Assembly (NCBI GenBank): GCA_025354075.1
Contig: JANXNO010000255.1
Location: forward strand, 1-6,820
Length of the DNA stretch: 6,820 bases
Origin: Burkholderiales bacterium
Lineage (GTDB): Bacteria; Pseudomonadota; Gammaproteobacteria; Burkholderiales; Casimicrobiaceae
Direction of reading: 5' to 3'
Below are positions 1 through 5,888 of this stretch, piece after piece; positions within the stretch are counted from its first letter, which is position 1; every line of letters begins with the position of its first letter. Both the position numbers and the translations under genes were made by a program. The notes under the pieces were generated by a model, which was not told where the DNA came from, searched no databases, and saw only the letters and a program-made list of their open reading frames with translations.

Positions 1-274
1 GCCCGTTTATTGACGACGACCCCCCAAGGCCGCGACCGCGCGGCCAGTAGACCTTCCGGTCGTTCATGTTCGGATCAGGCTCGGTGTAATAACCGTAGTT
101 GTAAACCGGGTGGAACATCGTTTTGGCATAGCCAATCGGTATGTGAATCCACAGGTAATTGTCTTTCGGCCCGGCTTCAAGCAAACACACCGAATTGCGT
201 CCGTCTTCAGACAAACGATTAGCGAGCACGCAGCCAGCGGTGCCTGCGCCGACGATGATGTAATCAGGGTTCAT
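1..274 (-). CDS. GMC-family FAD-dependent oxidoreductase (choline dehydrogenase-like), N-terminal part
   Basis: Only the first 91 codons are present; the gene continues beyond the left edge. Reading from the ATG at 274-272, the protein opens with an FAD-binding Rossmann fold. The dinucleotide motif GAGTAGC lies at residues 9-15, followed by VLANRLSED, and an acidic residue (E33 in LLEAGP) ends the second beta strand, where it would bind the ADP ribose. The GMC signature [13 protein letters not shown] is at residues 79-91. These features define the glucose-methanol-choline oxidoreductase family, whose members oxidise alcohols using FAD; the usual length is about 530-550 residues. The substrate cannot be told from this fragment. 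The start overlaps the acetyltransferase stop in an ATGA, so the gene is the fifth of a coupled operon. A weak GGAA lies just upstream of the ATG. Confidence 0.9.
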   Translation of the reverse strand, partial: MNPDYIIVGAGTAGCVLANRLSEDGRNSVCLLEAGPKDNYLWIHIPIGYAKTMFHPVYNYGYYTEPDPNMNDRKVYWPRGRGLGGSSSING

Positions 275-759
275 GGCGATTCCGCGCGCAGATTTAGGCG
301 CATAAACAGCACGTCAGGTTCAGGATTGAGGGTGCATCGCGTGGTTTCAACAAACCCTAGCGAACGATACAGTGCAATGGCGATGGGCATACGCTCGCGC
401 AGCGTATCGAGTTTCATTTCAGCATAACCTGAAGCACGCGCAAGATTGATGGCCGAGCGCGCAAGTTTGCCGCCCAGCCCCTGGCCCTGCGCGGCAGGCT
501 CAACCCACAGGCGCTTTATTTCACAAACCGTGCCGTCAAGCGGGCGTAAGGCAATCACGCCGGCTGGCTCGGCTGAATGCTCAAAATTTGCCAGCGAGAG
601 CGCGCCGTCCGGAGCGACATACTTCGCTGCCAACTCGGCCAACTCGGCTCCAGAATTCTGAAAACATAAATTGGCTCCGGAGCACTGCGCATATCGCCGC
701 ATCAGGCTCCGGGCATGGGCAATATCTTGGGCCGGAGTGGCTAGCGAAATCGACATCAT
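271..759 (-). CDS. GNAT-family N-acetyltransferase
   Basis: This 162-residue protein has the length and layout of a single-domain GNAT enzyme, which transfers an acetyl group from acetyl-CoA to an amine. The acetyl-CoA pyrophosphate-binding motif A is clear: [19 protein letters not shown] at residues 81-99, with the Q-x-x-G-x-G type loop at 91-96. Motif B follows as ALYRSLGF at 129-136, where the tyrosine is the usual general-acid candidate. The acceptor substrate is unknown and cannot be inferred from the sequence. There are two adjacent ATG codons (759-757 and 756-754). The first is chosen because it overlaps the upstream gene's TGA in an ATGA. The downstream end overlaps the GMC gene in the same way. 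No good Shine-Dalgarno is visible, which fits translational coupling. Confidence 0.9.
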   Translation of the reverse strand: MMSISLATPAQDIAHARSLMRRYAQCSGANLCFQNSGAELAELAAKYVAPDGALSLANFEHSAEPAGVIALRPLDGTVCEIKRLWVEPAAQGQGLGGKLARSAINLARASGYAEMKLDTLRERMPIAIALYRSLGFVETTRCTLNPEPDVLFMRLNLRAESP

Positions 760-1418
760 GACTTGGCTTCGGGGCAGGCTCCAGTCGTGACTTCCGAGCC
801 TGATACCTGCGCCTTCAACTCTTCCAGCTTCGAGAGTATCGCCTGCGTCGGCTCACGTAGCACCAGCGCGTGCATCAGCACGATCTGTTCGCGTTGTCGG
901 TAGGTTGCCGTCTTCACGCCTTTTGCTTTGAGCTCGGCCAGACGCGCATCGGCCCCTTCCTTGTTGCGGAAAACGCCGAGCGAGATTGCGAAGTTCCACG
1001 GCCCTGCTTCGAGCACGATGGCACTGTCGGTTACGTTGAGCTTTTTGAGATCTGCCATGGATCGATCAGCCGCTGTACGACTGGCTTTGGGCGGGATGTA
1101 TACCCAGTGCTCAGCGGTCACCTCCATCCGCCGGGACGTCATGGTGCGACCGAGCACCAATGGCTCCAGAAGCTTGGTCGCTTTCACTCGATCAGCCTCG
1201 GACAAAGGCCCCCATTCTGCACACGCCAAGGTCAGCTGCGCCACTTTCGCAGGCCCCAATTTGGCAACCTGTTGCGCAGTGAGCGACTTGACCTGTTCCG
1301 CATTAAACGGCTTGTAACGGTCTGCGGTTGCCTGTGCGGCGCTGTTCATGCGGTCAACGTAGGCATAAGCGAAAAGCGCGGCGTTCGCCAACAGCAAAAA
1401 TATAAAGAGTTTTTTCAT
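756..1418 (-). CDS. Membrane-anchored SPOR-domain protein
   Basis: The 220-residue product starts MKKLFIFLLLANAALFAYAY, a basic N-terminus followed by a hydrophobic segment (about residues 4-20). With no clear cleavage site, this suggests a signal anchor with the rest in the periplasm. Residues about 104-190 resemble a SPOR domain: a HWVYIPP strand, a helix, then GPWNFAISLGVFRNKEGADARLAELKAKG at 139-167, with the aromatic and 'LGVF' core typical of the fold. SPOR domains bind denuded peptidoglycan glycans, often at the septum. An ACAEWGPL segment at 65-72 precedes it. The start is taken as the ATG at 1418-1416, which shares one base with the coaX stop (TGATG). A TTG one codon upstream is possible but less likely. 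SPOR genes following coaX are, to my knowledge, common in Burkholderiales. Its exact role is unknown. Confidence 0.82.
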   Translation of the reverse strand: MKKLFIFLLLANAALFAYAYVDRMNSAAQATADRYKPFNAEQVKSLTAQQVAKLGPAKVAQLTLACAEWGPLSEADRVKATKLLEPLVLGRTMTSRRMEVTAEHWVYIPPKASRTAADRSMADLKKLNVTDSAIVLEAGPWNFAISLGVFRNKEGADARLAELKAKGVKTATYRQREQIVLMHALVLREPTQAILSKLEELKAQVSGSEVTTGACPEAKS

Positions 1419-2182
1419 CAAGCGCGTAGCGGGAAATCAGCCGCTGATTCTGCCAGCAAATACACCCCCTCCAGCACCAGCGAATCAATCACCGCGTTGC
1501 CCGCCGGCAGATGCGCCAGCAGACGGTACGCGCTGCCGCCGGTCAGGATGATTCTCGGCACCTGCGTTATGCCACGTTCACGCAGGCGTTGCGCCAGACG
1601 GGCCTGCCCGTGTTCAATTGCGCCCACCATCGCGTCAATCGCGCCCGTGGCCAGCGCGTCACGCGTATTGGTGGGCTGCGCAGTCCATTCCCCCGCATCC
1701 ACTGACAATGCAGCGGTATTGCCGGCCAGCCCACCGAGCATGGCGTGATAACCGGCGACGATGGCACCACCCAGAAATTTGCCGCGCTCGTCCAACTGAT
1801 CGACCGTCAGTGCCGTGCCTGCGCAAGCCACGATGCATGGAGCGAGGCCGCGCTTCCATGCCGCTACCGTCGCCGCCCAGCGGTCGGTCCCGAGGCGCGT
1901 CGGGTCGTCATAGCTGTTCAAGACGCCACAAGCGGTTGCACTGGATGCGACCCAACTCAATGGCAGGTTCAAGGCGGCGCATTGACGCTCGATTCGATCT
2001 TTTGATGCGGCATTGGCAACGTGGCTGCCGACCACGCGCGTTGGTGCGTGCCGATCAAGACCAGCGCGCTCTACAAAATACTCGATCTCCGCGAGAAAGA
2101 TGGCACCACGCGACACGATTCGGCCGCCATCAAAGTTGGCCCACTTGAGCCGGGTGTTACCAATGTCAAGGACTAACAGCAC
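1418..2182 (-). CDS. coaX: Type III pantothenate kinase (CoaX)
   Basis: CoaX phosphorylates pantothenate to 4'-phosphopantothenate, the first step of coenzyme A synthesis, in the cytoplasm. The 254-residue length is normal. As expected for the ASKHA-fold family, the protein begins LVLDIGNTRLKW (residues 3-14, phosphate-1 loop with D6). It has LGTDRWAA at 97-104 for pantothenate binding, GTALTVD at 122-128, GGAIVAGY at 138-145, and LTGG at 213-216 with SLVLEGVYLLA at 234-244 near the C-terminus. Unusually, the residue where many CoaX proteins carry the catalytic-base Asp of D-x-G-T-A is Cys120 (ACAGTA), and the proline of the GGAI-x-PG motif is alanine. The start is a GTG inside the end of birA, supported by GGAGAGG nine bases upstream. 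The gene is coupled to birA upstream and to the SPOR gene downstream. Confidence 0.95.
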   Translation of the reverse strand: MLLVLDIGNTRLKWANFDGGRIVSRGAIFLAEIEYFVERAGLDRHAPTRVVGSHVANAASKDRIERQCAALNLPLSWVASSATACGVLNSYDDPTRLGTDRWAATVAAWKRGLAPCIVACAGTALTVDQLDERGKFLGGAIVAGYHAMLGGLAGNTAALSVDAGEWTAQPTNTRDALATGAIDAMVGAIEHGQARLAQRLRERGITQVPRIILTGGSAYRLLAHLPAGNAVIDSLVLEGVYLLAESAADFPLRA

Positions 2183-2927
2183 GTAGCGTTACCTCTCCTG
2201 AAACCAAAGTGTGCAAACCGCGCTCGCTTTCTATCACTAACGCGCCGCGCTCGGTAATCGATCGTATATGGCCTGAAACAACCTCTCCGTCGGGAAGCCG
2301 CGCCGCGACCCGATTGCTGGCGTACGCGCAGCGCGCCCACCATTGATCCTGAAAGCCCGCAAAACCGTCCCGCCCAAATCGGGCAAGTCCGTGCTCCAGA
2401 GCGACCAGAACGCGCGTTAGCACTTCATCGCGATGATTTTGTGTTTCAGTCCAGACGTCGAGCCCCATGCCCGGCAGCGCATCCGGCATTAACGCAGCCA
2501 GCGGCGTTTGCAAGTTGATGCCGATACCCATCACCGCCGTGCGGGTGCCGCCTGGGCTGGCGACTGTTTCGATCAGGATGCCGCCCAGCTTGTACGCCGC
2601 ATCGATCAGAAGATCATTGGGCCACTTCAGGCTCAGCCGATTCGCGGTTGCCGCGCTGAGCACTTCGGTCAGTGCATCGGCGACCATCACGCCCACGGCC
2701 AGACTAAGCCCGTCCAGTGGACATCGCTGCGCAAACCGCCAAGCCACACTGCACAGTAACGCGGCCCCGGTTTCCGCATGCCACGACCGACCTCGCTGAC
2801 CACGGCCCGCACTCTGTCGATCCGCCACCAGCGCAACGCGGTGACAGTTTTGCATCGCCGACCACTGCAATAGCCGTGTGTTGGTGGAGTCGATGGTATC
2901 GACCCGATGAATGGTGAAGTCGGTCAT
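2166..2927 (-). CDS. birA: Biotin--[acetyl-CoA-carboxylase] ligase (class I BirA)
   Basis: This enzyme makes biotinyl-5'-AMP from biotin and ATP and attaches biotin to the BCCP subunit of acetyl-CoA carboxylase and similar carboxylases. The 253-residue protein shows the family motifs in order: DSTN at 13-16, GRGQRGRSWH at 41-50 (the biotinyl-AMP-binding loop), KWPNDL at 101-106 with the lysine and asparagine of the active site, KLGGILIE at 113-120 and GIGIN at 134-138. A small C-terminal SH3-like domain follows at about 203-250. The protein begins directly with the catalytic domain. It therefore lacks the N-terminal winged helix of E. coli BirA and should not repress biotin genes. The ATG at 2927-2925 has no strong Shine-Dalgarno. 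It is the first gene of the minus-strand operon, and its promoter must lie in the divergent region at 2928-3142. Confidence 0.96.
   Translation of the reverse strand: MTDFTIHRVDTIDSTNTRLLQWSAMQNCHRVALVADRQSAGRGQRGRSWHAETGAALLCSVAWRFAQRCPLDGLSLAVGVMVADALTEVLSAATANRLSLKWPNDLLIDAAYKLGGILIETVASPGGTRTAVMGIGINLQTPLAALMPDALPGMGLDVWTETQNHRDEVLTRVLVALEHGLARFGRDGFAGFQDQWWARCAYASNRVAARLPDGEVVSGHIRSITERGALVIESERGLHTLVSGEVTLRAVSP
2192..2198 (-). promoter_or_regulatory. Ribosome-binding site of coaX, fixing its GTG start
   Basis: On the minus strand this reads GGAGAGG and lies nine bases before the GTG at 2182-2180, inside the last codons of birA. It supports a GTG start that overlaps birA by 17 nt. That start also places the DIGNT loop at the normal distance from the N-terminus. 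Confidence 0.7.
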
Positions 2928-3014
2928 GTCAGCAATATTCTTTCAGAGCAGGGTTTCACATTGCTTGCGGCAACCTTACAGCGGGCCTTTTTTGACGTGA
3001 GTGATATCCCCTAC

Positions 3015-3043
3015 TTGCCCCAGTCTTATATAAGACCTAAACT
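3015..3043 (+). promoter_or_regulatory. Possible sigma70-type promoter for the acyl-CoA synthetase operon
   Basis: TTGCCC at 3015-3020 and TAAACT at 3038-3043 are separated by 17 bases. Each matches four of six consensus positions (TTGACA, TATAAT). Transcription would start near 3050, giving a leader of roughly 90 nt. The match is weak and other placements are possible, but the spacer coincides exactly with the palindrome at 3023-3036. This is inference from the sequence only. Confidence 0.35.
3023..3036. promoter_or_regulatory. Perfect 14-bp palindrome, candidate operator
   Basis: GTCTTATATAAGAC is identical to its own reverse complement over all 14 bases. It sits in the divergent region, about 95 bp from the birA start and 106 bp from the synthetase start, inside the spacer of the best plus-strand promoter candidate. 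A dimeric repressor bound here would block RNA polymerase. The size and symmetry suit a GntR- or TetR-type regulator, but no regulator gene is in the window and the protein is unknown. The central TATATA could also act as a -10 element, although no well-spaced -35 was found for it on either strand. Confidence 0.5.
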
Positions 3044-3053
3044 CACAACATTC

Positions 3054-3080
3054 CCGACTCTGCGGTCGGTTTTGTTTATT
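3054..3080 (+). terminator. Short GC hairpin with T-rich tail in the leader (possible attenuator)
   Basis: CCGAC at 3054-3058 pairs with GTCGG at 3065-3069 around a six-base loop, followed by TTTTGTTTATT at 3070-3080. This has the shape of a weak intrinsic terminator on the plus strand. No gene ends upstream on this strand, so it would act as an attenuator, or simply as a 5' stem if transcription starts near 3050. The stem is only five pairs, so the call is tentative. Confidence 0.25.
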
Positions 3081-3083
3081 GTG

Positions 3084-3125
3084 CGGTGCATGGCTGATAA
3101 ATTGCGCGAGTGCAATCAGGCACCG
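3084..3125 (+). promoter_or_regulatory. Possible leader RNA fold next to the synthetase ribosome-binding site
   Basis: CGGTGC at 3084-3089 can pair with GCACCG at 3120-3125. Inside it, ATTGCG at 3101-3106 can pair with TGCAAT at 3111-3116 (one G-U pair) around a CGAG loop. The outer stem ends at the first base of the GAGGAGG ribosome-binding sequence, so its formation could influence translation start. The fold was found by eye and has no energy calculation or conservation behind it. Confidence 0.2.
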
Positions 3126-3131
3126 AGGAGG
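3125..3131 (+). promoter_or_regulatory. Ribosome-binding site of the acyl-CoA synthetase
   Basis: GAGGAGG is a near-perfect anti-16S match, 11 bases before the ATG at 3143. It decides the start in favour of that ATG over an in-frame GTG at 3110, which has no such sequence in front of it. Confidence 0.8.
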
Positions 3132-3142
3132 AACCCCAAACC

Positions 3143-5104
3143 ATGTCCGCCCCATCCGCGAAGGCCGCCGCCGACACGTTTCCGCGCCTGCTGTTAAAGC
3201 ATGCGTATGAACGCCCCGATGCGCCTGCCCTGCGCGAAAAGTATCTGGGCATCTGGCAAACCTGGTCGTGGGCCGAAACCGCCGCTGAAGTGCGGGCGAT
3301 GGCGTCGGGCCTTGCAGCACTCGGCTTCAAACGGGGCGACAATCTGGCGATCATTGGCGACAACCGACCACGCCTTTACATGGCGTTTGCAGCGGCTCAA
3401 TCGCTGGGCGGCGTGGCGGTGCCGATGTATCAGGACGCGGTTGCGGTGGAGATGATGCACGTCCTCGACGACGCCGACATCCGTTTTGCCATCGTCGAAG
3501 ATCAGGAGCAGGTCGACAAGCTGCTGGAGGCACGCGAATCACGCCCGCAGATTGAACACATTATTTTCGAAGACCCGCGCGGGCTGCGCAGCTATAACGC
3601 GCCAGGGCTGACGAGCCTTGAGGCGTTGCGCTCAGCGGGTGCTGCGTTTGATAAGGCGAATCCGCAGCGCTACGACCAGGAAGTCGCGCTCGGCAACGCG
3701 ACCGACGTGTCGGTGATGCTCTACACGTCCGGCACCACGGGCAAGCCGAAGGGTGTGTGCCAGAGCCATCAAGCGTTCATCACGGCAGCGCAGGGCGGCG
3801 TGCAGTTCGACAAACTGGTTGCGACCGACAACGTACTCTCGTATCTGCCAATGGCTTGGGTGGGCGACCATCTGTTCAGCTATGCGCAGTTTCTGGTCGC
3901 AGGTTTCACGGTCAATTGCCCGGAATCGGCAGAGACCGTGATGACCGATCTGCGTGAAATTGGTCCCACCTATTACTTCGCTCCACCGCGCGTGTTTGAG
4001 AGCCTGCTGACGAGTCTCTCTATTCGCATGGAAGACGCGAGCAGCATCAAGCAGCGCCTGTACAACGCGTTCATGAAAGTCGCGCAGCGCTGCGGCTCGG
4101 ACATTCTGAATGGGCAAGCAGTGAGCAGCAAAGACCGCCTGCTATATGCGTTGGGCAATGTGTTTCTGTACGGGCCGCTGAAAAATACGCTCGGCATGAG
4201 TCGCATTCGCGTGGCGTACACCGCAGGCGCGGCAATCGGCCCTGACCTTTTCCGTTTTTACCGCTCCATTGGTATCAATCTGAAGCAACTGTACGGCTCC
4301 ACCGAGACTTGTGCCTACGTCTGTTTGCAGCCAGACGGGGAGATCAAGTTCGACAGCGTAGGCAAAGCTGCACCGGGTGTTGAGGTGAAAATTGCCGACA
4401 ACGGTGAGGTGCTGGTACGCGGCGCGATGGTGCTCAAGGAATATTACAAACGCCCCGACGCTACTGCGGAATCCATCGACAGCGCGGGCTATTTTCATAC
4501 CGGCGACGCTGGTGTGTTTGACAGCGACGGACACCTGAAAATCATTGATCGTGCCAAAGACGTAGGCCATCTCTCCAGCGGCGAAATGTTCGCGCCGAAT
4601 TACATCGAGAACAAGCTCAAATTCTTCTCGCACATCAAGGAAGCCGTGTGCTTTGGCCATGATCGCGATCATGTGGTCGCCTTCATCAACATTGACTTGA
4701 CGGCGGTGGGCAACTGGGCTGAGCGACGCAATATTGTGTACTCCGGCTACATCGATCTCGCGGGCAAAGACGAGGTCGTCGCGCTGATCAAGGATTGTGT
4801 GGAGAAGGTCAACGCGGAGCTAGCCAGTGAGGGCGAGTTGGCAAGTTCACAGATCGAACGCTTCCTGATTCTGCACAAGGAGCTTGATCCTGATGATGAC
4901 GAATTGACGCGGACACGCAAAGTGCGTCGCGGATTCATCGCCGAAAAATACGAGCCGTTGCTCGGTGCGCTGTATTCCGGAAAAACCGTTCAGCACATCG
5001 AGACACAAGTGAAATTCGAAGATGGCAGAACGGGCAGTATTTCTGCTGATGTGAAGATTGCCGATGCAAAGCGTTTGCCTGCTGTACGTAAGGCAGCAGC
5101 ATGA
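3143..5104 (+). CDS. AMP-forming acyl-CoA synthetase (long-chain fatty-acid--CoA ligase type)
   Basis: The 653-residue protein belongs to the ANL superfamily, which activates a carboxylic acid with ATP to an acyl-adenylate and then a CoA thioester. Visible motifs are the P-loop YTSGTTGKPKG at 194-204, LPMAW at 235-239, YGSTE at 384-388, YFHTGD at 450-455 (ATP ribose Asp), the hinge DRAKD at 469-473, and LTRTRKVRR at 588-596, where K593 is the likely adenylation lysine. The length and the large insertions fit long-chain-type synthetases rather than the shorter acetyl- or benzoyl-CoA ligases. The segment after the hinge reads GHLSSGEMFAP where the family usually has a Gly-Gly-Glu. No signal peptide is seen, so the enzyme is cytoplasmic. 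It overlaps the LivG-like gene by four bases (ATGA), so it probably activates whatever that transporter imports. The true substrate could be a fatty, branched or aromatic acid. Confidence 0.92.
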   Translation: MSAPSAKAAADTFPRLLLKHAYERPDAPALREKYLGIWQTWSWAETAAEVRAMASGLAALGFKRGDNLAIIGDNRPRLYMAFAAAQSLGGVAVPMYQDAVAVEMMHVLDDADIRFAIVEDQEQVDKLLEARESRPQIEHIIFEDPRGLRSYNAPGLTSLEALRSAGAAFDKANPQRYDQEVALGNATDVSVMLYTSGTTGKPKGVCQSHQAFITAAQGGVQFDKLVATDNVLSYLPMAWVGDHLFSYAQFLVAGFTVNCPESAETVMTDLREIGPTYYFAPPRVFESLLTSLSIRMEDASSIKQRLYNAFMKVAQRCGSDILNGQAVSSKDRLLYALGNVFLYGPLKNTLGMSRIRVAYTAGAAIGPDLFRFYRSIGINLKQLYGSTETCAYVCLQPDGEIKFDSVGKAAPGVEVKIADNGEVLVRGAMVLKEYYKRPDATAESIDSAGYFHTGDAGVFDSDGHLKIIDRAKDVGHLSSGEMFAPNYIENKLKFFSHIKEAVCFGHDRDHVVAFINIDLTAVGNWAERRNIVYSGYIDLAGKDEVVALIKDCVEKVNAELASEGELASSQIERFLILHKELDPDDDELTRTRKVRRGFIAEKYEPLLGALYSGKTVQHIETQVKFEDGRTGSISADVKIADAKRLPAVRKAAA

Positions 5105-5886
5105 ACGGAGCACGAAAAATTGGTGACGTAATTCTCAAGGTTGACAATATCTCTTTGCGTTTCGGTGGCGTTAAAGCGTTGACGGATATTTCGTTCGATG
5201 TGCGCGAACATGAAATTCGCGCCATCATCGGCCCGAATGGTGCGGGCAAAAGCTCGATGCTGAATGTCATCAATGGTGTCTACACGCCGCAAGAGGGCAG
5301 CATCACTTTTCACGGCGAACAACGGCGCGACATGAACACGCATCAAGCGGCTGAGAACGGCATTGCTCGCACGTTCCAAAACATCGCCCTTTTTACCGGC
5401 ATGACGGTGCTCGACAACATCATGACCGGGCGCAATCTGAAGATTAAATCGACCTTCATCGAACAGGCGTTCTGGTTTGGGCGGGCGCGTCGCGAGGAAA
5501 TCGAAAACCGCAAGAAAGTTGAAGAGATCATCGACTTTTTGCAGCTGCAATCGGTGCGCAAAACTCCGGTAGCGCGCTTGCCCTACGGCATTAAAAAACG
5601 CGTGGAACTTGCGCGCGCCCTAGCGGCGGAGCCGACCATGCTGTTGCTGGACGAACCGATGGCCGGCATGAACGTGGAAGAGAAGCAGGACATGTGTCGT
5701 TTCGTGCTCGACACCAACGATCAGTTTGGAACGACCATCGTGCTGATCGAACACGACATGGGCGTAGTAATGGACATTTCAGATCGCGTGGTGGTGCTCG
5801 ACTACGGCAAGAAAATTGGCGATGGCACGCCCACGGAGGTTCGCAACAACCCGGACGTGATCAAAGCTTATCTGGGAGCGCATTGA
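5101..5886 (+). CDS. Branched-chain amino acid-type ABC transporter ATPase (LivG-like)
   Basis: This 261-residue cytoplasmic ATPase drives a HAAT-family (Liv-type) importer. Walker A is GPNGAGKSS at 44-52, the Q-loop glutamine is Q93 (ARTFQNIALF), Walker B is MLLLDEP at 180-186 and the switch histidine is H218 (LIEHDM). AGMNVEEK after Walker B and the ARTFQ segment point to the LivG rather than the LivF branch. The ABC signature is LPYGIKKRVELARAL (160-174) instead of LSGGQ; the central glycine is kept but Ser and Gln are changed. The start ATG overlaps the synthetase stop by four bases, and the stop lies two bases before the permease start. The solute is unlikely to be settled by this subunit. 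The close tie to an acyl-CoA synthetase suggests a carboxylic acid. Confidence 0.93.
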   Translation: MNGARKIGDVILKVDNISLRFGGVKALTDISFDVREHEIRAIIGPNGAGKSSMLNVINGVYTPQEGSITFHGEQRRDMNTHQAAENGIARTFQNIALFTGMTVLDNIMTGRNLKIKSTFIEQAFWFGRARREEIENRKKVEEIIDFLQLQSVRKTPVARLPYGIKKRVELARALAAEPTMLLLDEPMAGMNVEEKQDMCRFVLDTNDQFGTTIVLIEHDMGVVMDISDRVVVLDYGKKIGDGTPTEVRNNPDVIKAYLGAH

Positions 5887-5888
5887 TC

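Noticed and set aside
870..1748. 292-codon plus-strand open frame opposite the SPOR and coaX genes
   Set aside because: It spans the junction of two well-supported minus-strand genes, has a low-complexity, Arg/Ser/Cys-rich translation with no recognisable motif, and is explained by codon bias on the opposite strand.
2953..2993. Possible plus-strand terminator made from TTGC/GCAA repeats before a run of T
   Set aside because: The inverted repeat is only four bases, it is not adjacent to the T run, and no plus-strand gene ends there.
2992..2997. TTGACG as a -35 element
   Set aside because: No acceptable -10 sequence lies 15-18 bases downstream (the region is TTGCCC-like).
3110..3142. Upstream in-frame GTG start for the acyl-CoA synthetase
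   Set aside because: It has no Shine-Dalgarno, and the 11 extra residues would be encoded by the leader that includes the AGGAGG serving the ATG at 3143.
3090..3197. Small open frame starting at ATG 3090 that overlaps the synthetase start
   Set aside because: No ribosome-binding site precedes it and the translation is Pro/Arg-rich out-of-frame sequence; a leader peptide is not supported.
4142..4672. 176-codon minus-strand open frame inside the acyl-CoA synthetase gene
   Set aside because: It lies wholly antisense to conserved synthetase motifs and has no domain-like sequence or ribosome-binding site.
4990..5550. 186-codon minus-strand open frame across the synthetase/LivG-like junction
   Set aside because: Antisense to the Walker A region of the ATPase; it shows no recognisable motif and is a shadow of the real genes.
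5694..5888. N-terminal extension of the permease by 65 codons
   Set aside because: The extension lies in the LivG-like coding region in another frame and is not hydrophobic; the ATG at 5889 has a good ribosome-binding site.
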